Source: Telmatactis stephensoni (taxonomy: Eukaryota; Cnidaria; Anthozoa; Actiniaria; Isophelliidae). From it: DNA of 64,000 nt. The stretch spans positions 1 to 64,000 of the forward strand of contig JALIZF010001939.1 of assembly GCA_029948255.1 (NCBI GenBank), read 5' to 3'. Each line of letters starts with the position of its first letter. Position 1 is the first letter of the stretch. Below, piece by piece: positions 1-12,200 of this stretch. The notes under the pieces were generated by a model. That model made no database searches. It was not told the DNA's origin and saw only the letters and a list, made by a program, of their open reading frames with translations. The position numbers and the translations under genes are program-made.

Positions 1-3000
1 GCGCTGGTGCGATATGTGGACGCTAGCAAAAGTCCATAGTGCGAATTATGGATTCAAAGTACATGGTCCATAGATTGCGCTGGCGCGATATGTGGACGCC
101 AGCAAAATTCCATAGTGCGAAATATGGATTCAAAGTGCATAGTATAGTACATGGTGTTTTGGTCCATAGATTGCGATGGCGCGATATGTGGACGCTAGCA
201 AAAGTCCATAGTGCGAATTATGGATTAAAAGTACATGGTCCATAGATTGCGCTGGCGCGATATGTGGACGCCAGCAATGCGAACTATGGATTCAAAGTGC
301 ATAGTATAGTACATGGTGTTTTGGTCCATAGATTGCGCTGGCGCGATATGTGGACGCTAGCAAAAGTCCATAGTGCGAACTATGGACTTCAAAGTACATG
401 GTCCATAGATTGCGCTGGCGCGATATGTGGACGCCAGCAATGCGAACTATGGATTCAAAGTGCATAGTATAGTACATGGTGTTTTGGTCCATAGATTGCG
501 CTGGCGCGATATGTGGACGCTAGCAAAAGTCCATAGTGCGAATTATGGATTAAAAGTACATGGTCCATAGATTGCGCTGGCGCGATATGTGGACGCCAGC
601 AAAAGTCCATAGTGCGAACTATGGACTTCAAAGTGCATAGTATAGTACATGGTGTTTTGGTCCATAGATTGCGCTGGCGCGATATGTGGACGCTAGCAAA
701 AGTCCATAGTGCGAACTATGGACTTCAAAGTACATGGTCCATAGATTGCGCTGGCGCGATATGTGGACGCTAGCAATGCGAACTATGGATTCAAAGTGCA
801 TAGTATAGTACATGGTGTTTTGGTCCATAGATTGCGCTGGCGCGATATGTGGACGCTAGCAAAAGTCCATAGTGCGAATTATGGATTCAAAGTACATGGT
901 CCATAGATTGCGCTGGCGCGATATGTGGACGCCAGCAATGCGAACTATGGATTCAAAGTGCATAGTATAGTACATGGTGTTTTGGTCCATAGATTGCGCT
1001 GGCGCGATATGTGGACGCTAGCAAAAGTCCATAGTGGGAATTATGGATTAAAAGTACATGGTCCATAGATTGCGCTAGCGCGATATGTGGACGCCAGCAA
1101 AAGTGCATGGTGCGAATTATGGATTCAAAGTGCATAGTATAGTACATGGTGTTTTGGTCCATAGATTGCTCTGGCGCGATATGTGGACGCTAGCAAAAGT
1201 CCATAGTGCGAACTAACTATGGATTCAAAGTGCATAGTATAGTACATGGTGTTTTGGTCCATAGATTGCTCTGGCGTGATATGTGGACGCTAGCAAAAGT
1301 CCATAGTGCGAACTATGGATTAAAAGTACATGGTCCATAGATTGCGCTGGCGCGATATGTGGACGCCAGCAAAAGTGCATAGTGCGAATTATGGATTCAA
1401 AGTGCATAGTATAGTACATGGTGTTTTGGGCCATAGATTGCGCTGGCGCGATATGTGGGCACCAGCAAAAGTCCATAGTGCGAACTATGGACTTCAAAGT
1501 GCATAGTATAGTACATGGTGTTTTGGTCCATAGATTGCGCCGGCGCGATATGTGGACGCTAGCAAAAGTCCATAGTGCGAACTAACTATGGATTCAAAGT
1601 GCATAGTATAGTACATGGTGTTTTGGTCCATAGATTGCTCTGGCGTGATATGTGGACGCTAGCAAAAGTCCATAGTGCGAACTATGGATTAAAAGTACAT
1701 GGTCCATAGATTGCGCTGGCGCGATATGTGGACGCTAGCAAAAGTCCATAAGTTCGAACTATGGACTTCAAAGTGCATAGTATAGTACATGGTGTTTTGG
1801 TCCATAGATTGCGCTGGCGCGATATGTGGACGCTAGCAAAAGTCCATAGTGCGAACTATGGATTCAAAGTACATAGTATAGTACATGGTGTTTTGGTCCA
1901 TAGATTGCTCTTGCGCGATATGTGGACGCTAGCAAAAGTCCATAGTGCGAACTATGGACTTCAAAGTACATGGTCCATAGATTGCGCTGGCGCGATATGT
2001 GGACGCCAGCAATGCGAACTATGGATTCAAAGTGCATAGTATAGTACATGGTGTTTTGGTCCATAGATTGCGCTGGCGCGATATGTGGACGCCAGCAAAA
2101 GTCCATAGTGCGAACTATGGATTCAAAGTGCATAGTATAGTACATGGTGTTTTGGTCCATAGATTGCGCTGGCGCGATATGTGGACGCTAGCAAAAGTCC
2201 ATAGTGCGAATTATGGATTCAAAGTACATAGTATAGTACATGGTGTTTTGGTCCATAGATTGCGCTGGCGCGATATGTGGACACCAGCAAAAGTCCATAG
2301 TGTGAACTATGGATTCAAAGTGCATAGTATAGTACATGGTGTTTTGGTCCATAGATTGCGCCGGCGCGATATGTGGACGCTAGCAAAAGTCCATAGTGCG
2401 AACTATGGACTTCAAAGTACATGGTCCATAGATTGCGCTGGCGCGATATGTGGACGCCAGCAATGCGAACTATGGATTCAAAGTGCATAGTATAGTACAT
2501 GGTGTTTTGGTCCATAGATTGCGCTGGCGCGATATGTGGACACCAGCAAAAGTCCATAGTGCGAACTATGGATTCAAAGTGCATAGTATAGTACATGGTG
2601 TTTTGGTCCATAGATTGCGCTGGCGCGATATGTGGACACCAGCAAAAGTCCATAGTGTGAACTATGGATTCAAAGTGCATAGTATAGTACATGGTGTTTT
2701 GGTCCATAGATTGCGCCGGCGCGATATGTGGACGCTAGCAAAAGTCCATAGTGCGAACTATGGACTTCAAAGTACATGGTCCATAGATTGCGCTGGCGCA
2801 ATATGTGGACGCCAGCAAAAGTCCATAGTGCGAATTATGGATTCAAAGTGCATAGTATAGTACATGGTGTTTTGTGCCATAGATTGCGCTGGCGCGATAT
2901 GTGGACACCAGCAAAAGTCCATAGTGCGAACTATGGATTAAAAGTGCATAGTATAGTACATGGTGTTTTGGTCCATAGATTGCTCTGGCGCGATATGTGG

Positions 3001-4985
3001 ACGCTAGCAAAAGTCCACAGTGCGAACTATGGACTTCAAAGTACATGGTCCATAGATTGCGCTGGCGCGATATGTGGACACCAGCAAAAGTCCATAGTGC
3101 GAACTATGGATTCAAAGTGCATAGTATAGTACATGGTGTTTTGGTCCATAGATTGCTCTGGCGCGATATGTGGACGCTAGCAAAAGTCCACAGTGCGAAC
3201 TATGGACTTCAAAGTACATGGTCCATAGATTGCGCTGGCGCGATATGTGGACGCTAGCAAAAGTCCATAGTGCGAACTATGGATTCAAAGTACATAGTAT
3301 AGTACATGGTGTTTTGGTCCATAGATTGCTCTTGCGCGATATGTGGACGCTAGCAAAAGTCCATAGTGCGAACTATGGACTTCAAAGTACATGGTCCATA
3401 GATTGCGCTGGCGCGATATGTGGACGCCAGCAATGCGAACTATGGATTCAAAGTGCATAGTATAGTACATGGTGTTTTGGTCCATAGATTGCGCTGGCGC
3501 GATATGTGGACGCTAGCAAAAGTCCATAGTGCGAACTATGGATTAAAAGTACATGGTCCATAGATTGCGCTGGCGCGATATGTGGACGCCAGCAAAAGTC
3601 CATAGTGCGAACTATGGATTCAAAGTGCATAGTATAGTACATGGTGTTTTGGTCCATAGATTGCGCTGGCGCGATATGTGGACGCTAGCAAAAGTCCATA
3701 GTGCGAATTATGGATTCAAAGTACATAGTATAGTACATGGTGTTTTGGTCCATAGATTGCGCTGGCGCGATATGTGGACACCAGCAAAAGTCCATAGTGT
3801 GAACTATGGATTCAAAGTGCATAGTATAGTACATGGTGTTTTGGTCCATAGATTGCGCCGGCGCGATATGTGGACGCTAGCAAAAGTCCATAGTGCGAAC
3901 TATGGACTTCAAAGTACATGGTCCATAGATTGCGCTGGCGCGATATGTGGACGCCAGCAATGCGAACTATGGATTCAAAGTGCATAGTATAGTACATGGT
4001 GTTTTGGTCCATAGATTGCGCTGGCGCGATATGTGGACACCAGCAAAAGTCCATAGTGCGAACTATGGATTCAAAGTGCATAGTATAGTACATGGTGTTT
4101 TGGTCCATAGATTGCGCTGGCGCGATATGTGGACACCAGCAAAAGTCCATAGTGTGAACTATGGATTCAAAGTGCATAGTATAGTACATGGTGTTTTGGT
4201 CCATAGATTGCGCCGGCGCGATATGTGGACGCTAGCAAAAGTCCATAGTGCGAACTATGGACTTCAAAGTACATGGTCCATAGATTGCGCTGGCGCAATA
4301 TGTGGACGCCAGCAAAAGTCCATAGTGCGAATTATGGATTCAAAGTGCATAGTATAGTACATGGTGTTTTGTGCCATAGATTGCGCTGGCGCGATATGTG
4401 GACACCAGCAAAAGTCCATAGTGCGAACTATGGATTAAAAGTGCATAGTATAGTACATGGTGTTTTGGTCCATAGATTGCTCTGGCGCGATATGTGGACG
4501 CTAGCAAAAGTCCACAGTGCGAACTATGGACTTCAAAGTACATGGTCCATAGATTGCGCTGGCGCGATATGTGGACACCAGCAAAAGTCCATAGTGCGAA
4601 CTATGGATTCAAAGTGCATAGTATAGTACATGGTGTTTTGGTCCATAGATTGCTCTGGCGCGATATGTGGACGCTAGCAAAAGTCCACAGTGCGAACTAT
4701 GGACTTCAAAGTACATGGTCCATAGATTGCGCTGGCGCGATATGTGGACGCCAGCAAAAGTCCATAGTGCGAACTATGGATTCAAAGTACATGGTCCATA
4801 GATTGCGCTGGCGCGATATGTGGACGCTAGCAAAAGTCCATAGTGCGAACTATGGATTCAAAGTACATAGTATAGTACATGGTGTTTTGGTCCATAGATT
4901 GCGCTGGCGCGATATGTGGACGCTAGCAAAAGTCCATATGAACTATGGACTTCAAAGTACATGGTCTATAGATTGCGCTGGCGTG
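1..4985. repeat. Complex satellite array (76- and 96-bp monomers)
   Basis: Tandem array of two interleaved monomer types. The short type (about 76 bp) runs from one gcgctggcgcgatatgtgg block to the next; the long type (about 96 bp) carries an extra segment with agtatagtacatggtgtttt. A third variant lacks about 13 bp around the block after gacgccagcaa. Each monomer holds inverted pairs, for example aagtccatag/ctatggactt around a 6-nt loop, so the array is a chain of potential hairpins. Because 96 is a multiple of 3, open frames of 60-168 codons appear on both strands; these are side effects of the period, not genes. The array begins before base 1. Confidence 0.95.
2090..4787. repeat. Higher-order repeat: two copies 1,497 bp apart
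   Basis: Within the satellite, about 1.2 kb at 2090-3290 recurs at 3587-4787 at a constant offset of 1,497 bp, with the same private variants in the same order (for example the gtgtgaac, ttttgtgcc and gtccacag variants). Upstream of this the offset becomes 1,421 bp, a difference of exactly one 76-bp monomer. This indicates a recent multi-monomer duplication, probably by unequal exchange, followed by gain or loss of one short monomer. Confidence 0.85.
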
Positions 4986-5124
4986 AAATGTGGATGCTAG
5001 CAAAAGTCCATAGTTTGAGTTGAACGCAAACTGTGGATTAATACGCCAGTCCACAGATTGCGTTCAACTCAAACTATGGACTTTTGCTAGCGTCCACATT
5101 TCGCGCTAGCGCAATCTATAGACC
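4963..5124. repeat. Palindromic end of the satellite (75-bp arms)
   Basis: Arms 4963-5037 and 5050-5124 are reverse complements with about 4 mismatches in 75 positions and a 12-nt spacer. The right arm continues to about 5163 as one inverted satellite monomer, after which unique sequence starts. The array therefore ends in a single head-to-head monomer pair. Confidence 0.9.
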
Positions 5125-5164
5125 AAAACACCATGTACTATACTATGGACTTTGAAGTCCATGA

Positions 5165-5440
5165 GTGTTTGTTTAAACTATACTTGGGGTCATCCACTGC
5201 TGTTACGAAGCTCGCAATTTCTTAAAACAACAAAGACAAAGAATATGTGGATTACTCTGAACAATGAATGAATGAATGAATAAATAAATGAATAAATTCT
5301 TTCACCAAATGATTTTCTCTGTGGCTACATAAGATAATCTAATTTTTGATTTGCAATTTAAACCTTGCACTGAGCTCCAAAACATAGGCTCTTGTTCAAC
5401 ACTCACTTAATACAAATACACAAAGCATTGCATGAACATG
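5165..5440. other. Spacer between satellite and ORC5
   Basis: AT-rich unique sequence with a short (AATG/AATA)n run near 5262-5298. No coding signal seen. Confidence 0.6.
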
Positions 5441-5443
5441 TCT

Positions 5444-5449
5444 TTTATT
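5444..5449 (-). promoter_or_regulatory. Poly(A) signal of ORC5
   Basis: AATAAA on the minus strand about 47 nt after the ORC5 stop codon, the expected place for a polyadenylation signal. Confidence 0.6.
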
Positions 5450-5495
5450 AGAAATAGGAATGCTTGGATGATGTACATAGTTGCTGTTCCTGGCA

Positions 5496-8400
5496 TTAAA
5501 CAAAATCAAAAAGATACTGCAAAATATCAAATTCTAGCTGCTTGGCAATCCCCTTGATAAAATCAAAATTAACCAAACATTTGTATTTAGCAGAATCAAT
5601 TTGGTCATCAGCTGAAACTTGAGAAAGAAGATTCAGAGACACAAGAGATGAGATTTGTGAAAGGATACTTGCTGATGGAGCCACTTTGTCTTCCACAATT
5701 GTGTAGAAAATGGCCATGAGCCTGTCTAGTGGAAATGCTTTAGGACCTGCAATATTAATTATAAGCTTGTGTTAAAAGAACTCTTAACTTTAGAACTAGT
5801 TCTCAAGAGCAATTGAACTAGAAGCAGAAGCAACATGCTCAGTCCTAGTCTGTGTGGCACGCATTTCTTTAAAGGGGATTGGGTTTCCTGTGTTACATAA
5901 ATCAGAGTTTAGGGGAGGGGGAGGTTGAGGGGATTGAAGGAAACTTCCCTCCCCCTCCCCCAAAGTCCCTATTTTTGGTTACACAGGAAACCCAATTCTC
6001 AAGATCCTTTACCCCCTAAAGAAATGCTGGCTACTTATGCAGGGAAATGCATCCTTGGTGTCACGTTTCATTAGGGAAGACAATGAACATGGTACTACTG
6101 AGTCTGGGTATGTTGCTTCTGCACTGTTGCTTAACTTGTTGCTAGGATGGGTATGAAGGGTATATGCCATAGTTAGCAAAGGGTAATAGGAAGTAAGCAA
6201 TAGGGAGGTAACCATGACAACATTACTGAACAATCTCATTTGTCAAAACTGGGTCTTATGCAAGCTACTCTCTCTCTCTCTCTCTCTATCAAAAAATCTC
6301 TGTCCTATGCTTTATGAATAATGGTGTGGGTTCTTTTTGTTCTCTCTCATGTACAAAATCTACTCTAATTGCATACATGATAATAATAATAATAATAATA
6401 ATACAATTTTCATAGCGCTTATTCAAGTCTGTTCTAAGCGCTAGGAATAAAAGGATATTAAAATAAATCTACGAACAAAAAGCTAATTTAAAAAGGTAAG
6501 TTTTGAGTTCAGTTTTGAAGGAAGATAGACTAGAAATTGATCTTATGGATGACGGCAATGAATTCCAAAGTTCAGGTCCAGCAACAGAAAAAGAGCAAAA
6601 ACCATATGTTTTAAGATGGTAGGGTCTTGAGGTCAACAGCATCTCAGATGAAGAATGAAGGTTTCGAGTTGGTTTATATCTGGAAATCATGTCACTAACA
6701 TAGGAAGGTGTCAGACCATATAGCGATTTGAAGGTAAGGAGAAGAATCTTATATTTAATCTGTTCCTCAATAGGGAGCCAATGTAGATTAATAAGCACAG
6801 GTGTGATGTGGTGATACTATGATTGTACATATTTACCTATAAGTTGACTATTAATTTTTGCTTTCTTTGCTTTTGCTGCAGCTTTGCCTCTTTTTGACAT
6901 CTTGAGCGCTTGTTTTGAGAAAAACCTTTTGTCTGTTCTGGCGGGATTATAGGATGCCATATATGCGGCAAGGAGGAGGTATTTGGAATAAAATGGGAGC
7001 TCTATATGGGATCTCTGTGGATTACCTATGAGAAGACAAAAAATATAGACATATCTTTATCTATCATCTCTCTCTTCATTATTGCGCTCTAGGATTGTCT
7101 TGTAGTATATGAGGACCACAAGTTTTCAGTAACTCAAATTACTGTCAAGTGTTACCTATAAACAGTTATCTCCTCTACTTTCCTTGCCTCGCCTCGCCTC
7201 GCCTCTCCTTGCCTCTCCTTGCCTCGCCTCACCTCACCTCTCCTTGCCTCACCTCGCCTTGCCTTGCCTCTCCTCTCCTTGCCTCGCCTCGCCTCTCCTT
7301 GCCTCTCCTTGCCTCTCCTCGCCTCACCTCTCCTTGCCTTGTCTCGCCTCACCTCTCCTCTCCTTGCCTTGCCTCTCCTTGCCTTGCCTCTCCTCTCCTC
7401 TCTTGGACTTACCACTAACAGAGGTCAATCCAGTCACAGGATCAACATTAGATTCTAAAGCTAGCATAGACTCCCACTGCTTACTGGACACTTCCCTTAA
7501 GTAAACAGTATTCAGGGCACGTTTGAGATGAGGACCAATGTTGCGCCATAACTTGTGGCTGTCGTTATAGGTAGCTTCACCTTTAGCAATAGGTTCATAA
7601 TACTTTGGAAAATGTAATGCAGCCTAGAATACCAATAAACAGATAAATTAGCAAAGTCAGTACACAAAAGAATATACATAGAATACACTGATAAATAGAA
7701 AAATAAGAGTGATTAAATAAATGAATGAATTTAATAATGAGTGAATGGACAAATGAATGAATGAATGAATGAAATAACTACATGGGTGAATGAATGAATG
7801 ATTGCTTGAATGAATGATGTAATGAATGGATGGATGGATGTATAAACTGAACGAATGTATGGAAATCATAAATTATGAAAGTAATCTTACCAAATGACGC
7901 AGCTCATTAACATCTCGGCACACTGTATAAAACACACTCAAAAGCAATTGACAAAATCCACCATAAAAGTTTTCTGGATGTCCACTTGGACAGTCGAGGC
8001 ACATAATTCCCTGTAACTCAGTTTTAGAATAATCAGGAAAGTGTATCACAATAGGATCATGAAATCCAGTTCCACAAAAGAACTTTTGCCATATGATTTC
8101 TGTTAATAGGATGACACAGATATTCATTGACGTAAGCTCTTGAAGTCTAAAAAATGCTGGTAGAATGTTTATTTCCATTTCACGGAGTCTTTCAGCTTTG
8201 TCCAAGATAATGTAGTATGTCTGGTCTTTCAACTTATTGTCTGAGATTGCTTGTTTCAAAAGTCGAATGAATTCTACCATATTATCACATCGACAATTGT
8301 GATGCTTTTCTTCTTCTTCTTCTACTTGTAGATTGTTTTGAAGTGTTTGAAGTATGTGTTCATACATCAATTTTGCAGAAAAATTCTCAACACAGTTTAT

Positions 8401-8800
8401 AAGTACATGGGGAAGCTGTGAAATAAAAGAAAACATTATTTTGTAGAATAAATGGAAGAAATTAAACATTCAGCCTTTCTGTGGTAACTGTCTTGCCATG
8501 ACTGTGCTGCTGTCACAATCAAATGAAAAACCACTCTAGTTAAGCAAATGTCTGAGAAAAATCTACCCTCCCCTCCCCCTGTACAAAGTCAAATCATCAG
8601 CTCCTCACCTTCAAATGTTTCATGAGTGTTTTGATTACATGTGATTTCCCACTACTTGTATGGCCATAAATAAAAATACTAGGGCAAGCTAAATCACTTC
8701 TACTTCCAAATAAATTCAGCAGAGTCATTATCTGTGATTCTCGGTTCGGTGCCTTTGCCAAGACGGTTTCCATCTCGTCATAGTCCCAAGGACAAGCCAT
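5496..8800 (-). CDS. ORC5: Origin recognition complex subunit 5
   Basis: AAA+ ATPase-like subunit of the origin recognition complex, which binds replication origins in the nucleus and helps load MCM. Five coding exons in transcript order: 8609-8800, 7891-8415, 7413-7623, 6837-7025, 5496-5746. All junctions are GT-AG, phases agree, and the sum is 1,368 nt (455 residues; human ORC5 is 435). Visible are the Walker A motif in [11 protein letters not shown], a Walker B-like [10 protein letters not shown], the [14 protein letters not shown] block, the [12 protein letters not shown] block and the conserved end QYLFDFV. A lysine/alanine-rich stretch near the end of exon 4 is the least conserved part. 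The start at 8800 was chosen because it precedes the conserved RESQ/Walker region and fits the family length. Introns hold a MITE, a LINE fragment and a CCTTG-type simple repeat that almost touches the exon 3 donor. It shares a 474-bp divergent spacer with the P450 gene. Confidence 0.96.
5879..5995. mobile_element. MITE with GGGTTTCCTGTG termini
   Basis: Inverted ends TTGGGTTTCCTGTG and CACAGGAAACCCAA enclose about 90 bp that is itself largely palindromic (purine-rich half, then pyrimidine-rich half). Lies in ORC5 intron 4. Same terminal family as 31226-31352, 43715-43750 and 48612-48798. A second, outer inverted pair (GCATTTCTTTAAAGGGG near 5861 and its complement near 6020) suggests insertion into, or extension of, another element. 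Confidence 0.75.
6378..6800 (-). mobile_element. 3' fragment of an L2/CR1-type LINE
   Basis: On the minus strand 6798-6469 encodes about 109 residues with the terminal reverse-transcriptase ORF signature seen in L2/CR1/Rex-like non-LTR elements: [29 protein letters not shown], the [20 protein letters not shown] block and [16 protein letters not shown]. It is followed by a short 3' tail with gcgctt/aagcgc and a terminal (ATT)n run at 6381-6402. It is 5' truncated, as is usual for LINE copies, and inserted in ORC5 intron 4 in the same orientation as the gene. Confidence 0.88.
7183..7405. repeat. (CCTTG/CCTCG/CTCTC)n simple repeat
   Basis: Pyrimidine-rich pentamer/hexamer repeat in ORC5 intron 3, stopping only about 8 nt from the exon 3 donor (GT at 7412-7411 on the minus strand). 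The long open frames across it on both strands are low-complexity artefacts. Confidence 0.9.
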
Positions 8801-9274
8801 GTTGAAAACTTGAGAACTTTGCAAGAGAAATGACCTCAAATGCCAGCAAGTTTGCAGGCAGAAAATAGAGTTAATAGAGTTCAAAAGGACTATGTAATAA
8901 TCATTTCAATTTGGGGACACAAATTTAAATTTTCAGCAACTTTTAGAGATCGATTTCACTTATTTTCAACGCACATGACCACTTTACCCACTTCGAACTT
9001 TGTCTTTTGCCGCGCGCTCCTGATCACAAAGGATTACATGGGAGGGGAGACTGAGGACTTTGTTGATTTACCTTTGTATGAGCCCTTTTAAGACATTAAA
9101 ACAAACTGAAGCATAAAACATCAAAATAGCTTGTATTTATTAAATTTGTTAATAGTAATTTTTAATTGATTTTATTAGCTTGGATTAAAAAAAGGACAGA
9201 GAAAATCTCTTTACTGACCCCTCCCTGACTAGTATGAAAGTGTCTGCTGGGTTGTACTTGGTTCCAGGCCTTTC
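8801..9274. promoter_or_regulatory. Divergent promoter spacer, ORC5 / P450
   Basis: 474 bp between the ORC5 start codon (minus) and the P450 start (plus). It should hold both transcription starts and 5' UTRs. No clear TATA box or repeat is seen. Confidence 0.5.
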
Positions 9275-12200
9275 ATGCCAAAGGCAAAATTCAATATGGC
9301 GGTCGGTTTTGCTGTTTTGGCCTTTCTTGTCGTTTCTTTACTATTTGTTTGCTTTACTCTACTTTTCTGTAGTGTAGTCCTACTCTATGATCTACGCAAG
9401 AAGTATAGCCTCATTCCTGGACCTAAAGTCGACCATTTTCTTTGGGGATATTCCAGAGAATTCAAACAAAATGCGGGAAAAGCAAATCACCTGGTTTTTG
9501 AAGATCTCGTCCAAAAACATGGCCCCGTTATCATAACTTGGAACATTCATAAACCGATCGTAACAGTTTCAGATCCAAACATCATCGATGGTGTTCTTGA
9601 TCTAACAGAATTTAAAGATTGCATTTCTAGTGGAGACTTAAATACCCTCTTCGAGCAGAGATTCATTGGAAGTCGAACCCAATTTTTGTTTGGTTTTGGT
9701 TCTGTCTTTGACAAGACAAAGGTCAAAATTCATCTGAAAAACTTTAATATTTGTTCTGAGATGTTTTTGAAAGAGCTGGAGACCTTGTCTGATGGTAAAG
9801 CAGAAGTCAAGATGGCAGAACAGTTTGAGAAACTTGCAGTGGATACTATTGCTAAGGTATTTTAGTAAAACTGCTTGTATTAAAGTTAAACTTATTGAAA
9901 ACAATATTCTTCTTTAGAGCAGATTTCATATGAGTGTGAAACAGATTGCGCCATGCCATTACTGTATCAGTGCCGTGATGTCTATAAAAACATTCGAAAT
10001 TCCTGCCGTAACCATACCATGGCAGTGCGGTGCCATTTTCACAGTCATATGAAATCTACTTTATGCATGTGGCACAGCAGAGTAATGTCCCAACATACTG
10101 ATTGTCAAAACTGAACAAATTATAGCCAATTGTTGTCCAATTATTGCCATTACTATGCTTTCCCCCCTGTCCTACCATATTGCACTGTATTTGCTGTTAT
10201 AGAATTATAATAAGAGCCCCATATTCATCTAGCAAATTATAGAGTGATTTAGTAAGTGCGATGCAACATATAAGAGGATACCATGTGCTCTGACAGATTT
10301 CATTCAAAATAACTGTGGATGTCACCATTATCAAGACCCGACGTAGTCAATCGAACATTCGGCAATCGAACTCAATCGAACATCAATCGTTCGATTGATT
10401 TTCGATTGGTTCGGCAATCGGACACAATCGTACTCACAGCAAAGCTTTAGCAATCGAACAAAATCGAACGTTTGGAAATCGAACTATAAGGCAATCGAAC
10501 CAAATCGAACAGTAAATCGAACGGGCACCGTTGTCACACGTGCACGAGAGGAGCAGTAATGACAAAGTCGGCTCAAGACTGCGAAAAGGAAATCGTTCTT
10601 AATTAACTGAATGCGTGGCTAAGGGGTACAATGAGTGCCTCTTCCACGTAGAAAATGGAGAGAAGTTTAGAGTACTGAAAAAAGTAGGAGAAAAAGGATG
10701 GGCATTAAATGTGGTTGATGACAGAGGTCAACTTGGACACTTGCAACGGGAACTTATACCAATTCTCTGGCCAATAGCATCAGGTACATTGTATATCTAA
10801 GTGAGTTCTATTTAGGGGTGTTTAGATATCCGAGTTCGCATGATTTGAAAATGTCGTCACGTTACTGTTCATTTTGGAATTTAAATATTGCCAAAATATG
10901 AATGAATCGAGTTCATAGAGGCTAATAAAACTGAAAGCATTGTTGACTGTTGACTTACGCTCTTTGGTGCCTTATTTACGTTATCTAGCGACCGTATATA
11001 TTTACCGAACAAAATCGAACAATCCAATCAGTTCGATTGGTTGAAGTTCGATTTTGTTCGGAAATCGTACTCACAGCAAAGTTCTCGTTCGATTGTGTTC
11101 GAGTGCCGAACCAATCGGCAACCAATCAAACGATTGGTGTTCGATTGAGTTCGATTGATTTTTTGTTCGGATTTGTTCGATTGACTACGTCGGGTCAAGA
11201 AGAGGATGTGAAAACAAACAAAATTGTGTCCCCATAGGATGTACTGTATACTACAACTGTTACTCTAACCTCAACTTGCATAAAAAGAGTAGTCAGGACT
11301 TCATTAGCATTCTTGATTTTTACCAGATTGCATTTGGCATCAACCTGAATTGCATACAAGATCCAGAAATACCATTCTATAAAGCTTTGCAAGAGTGTCA
11401 ACATGCCATCAATTGGAGCAAGTTGCATCCATTGCATAAATGGGATATCACAAGTTATGAATACCAAAATGATATCATTGAAGCAGTCAAGTATTTGAGG
11501 GATTTTGGTAAAAAAGTTATTGACAGAAGAAGGACTGAGGTTGCAAATGGGGAAGCAATTGATGATGATTACTTGACAAGCATATTGGAAGCCAGTGATG
11601 CCTCTACTATTACTTTTGATGATATGCTGGATGAGTTTGTCACCGTTTTCATTTCAGGTTTGTTATGCCTGCAAAAGCAATTGTATAATTAGAAATGGAG
11701 GTAAAATAGGGCAAGTTGTTGAATATTCCTTGAATGTATACAGTAAATTTTATACATCTTCTGCATTCATTCATTCATTCATTCATTTGTTCATTCATTC
11801 ATTTGTTCATTCATTCATTCATTTAACTTTGACTTAACCTAGATAGTTTTACAGCAATAAGATTGAACAAACACTATATGGGGGAAAACCTGAAAACAAA
11901 TTATGCATTTTTTATATTAAAAATTTATATATATGTATATATAGAATATTCTAGTAGATAATTTAATATTATTTAGAATTTGACAAAAGTCATTATTTAA
12001 TTTATATTCATTCCATTCATTCATTCATTCATTCATTCATTCATTCATTCATTCATTCATTCATTCATTCATTCATTCATTCATTCATTCATTCATTCAT
12101 TCATTCATTCATTCATTCATTCATTCATTCATTCATTCATTCATTCATTCATTCATTCATTCATTCATTCATTCATTCATTCATTCATTCATTCATTCAT

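Noticed and set aside
39..5000. Dozens of open frames of 60-168 codons on both strands (VHSANYGFKVHSIVHG- and MDQNTMYYTMHFES-type)
   Set aside because: They follow the 96-bp satellite period exactly, occur on both strands, and have no independent coding signal.
7149..7504. Leucine/serine/proline- and arginine-rich frames
   Set aside because: Low-complexity translation of the CCTTG/CCTCG repeat; the real coding exon of ORC5 lies on the minus strand at 7413-7623.
5496..8800. ORC4 as identity of the minus-strand ORC gene
   Set aside because: The C-terminal [20 protein letters not shown] and [11 protein letters not shown] blocks and the end YLFDF match ORC5, not ORC4.
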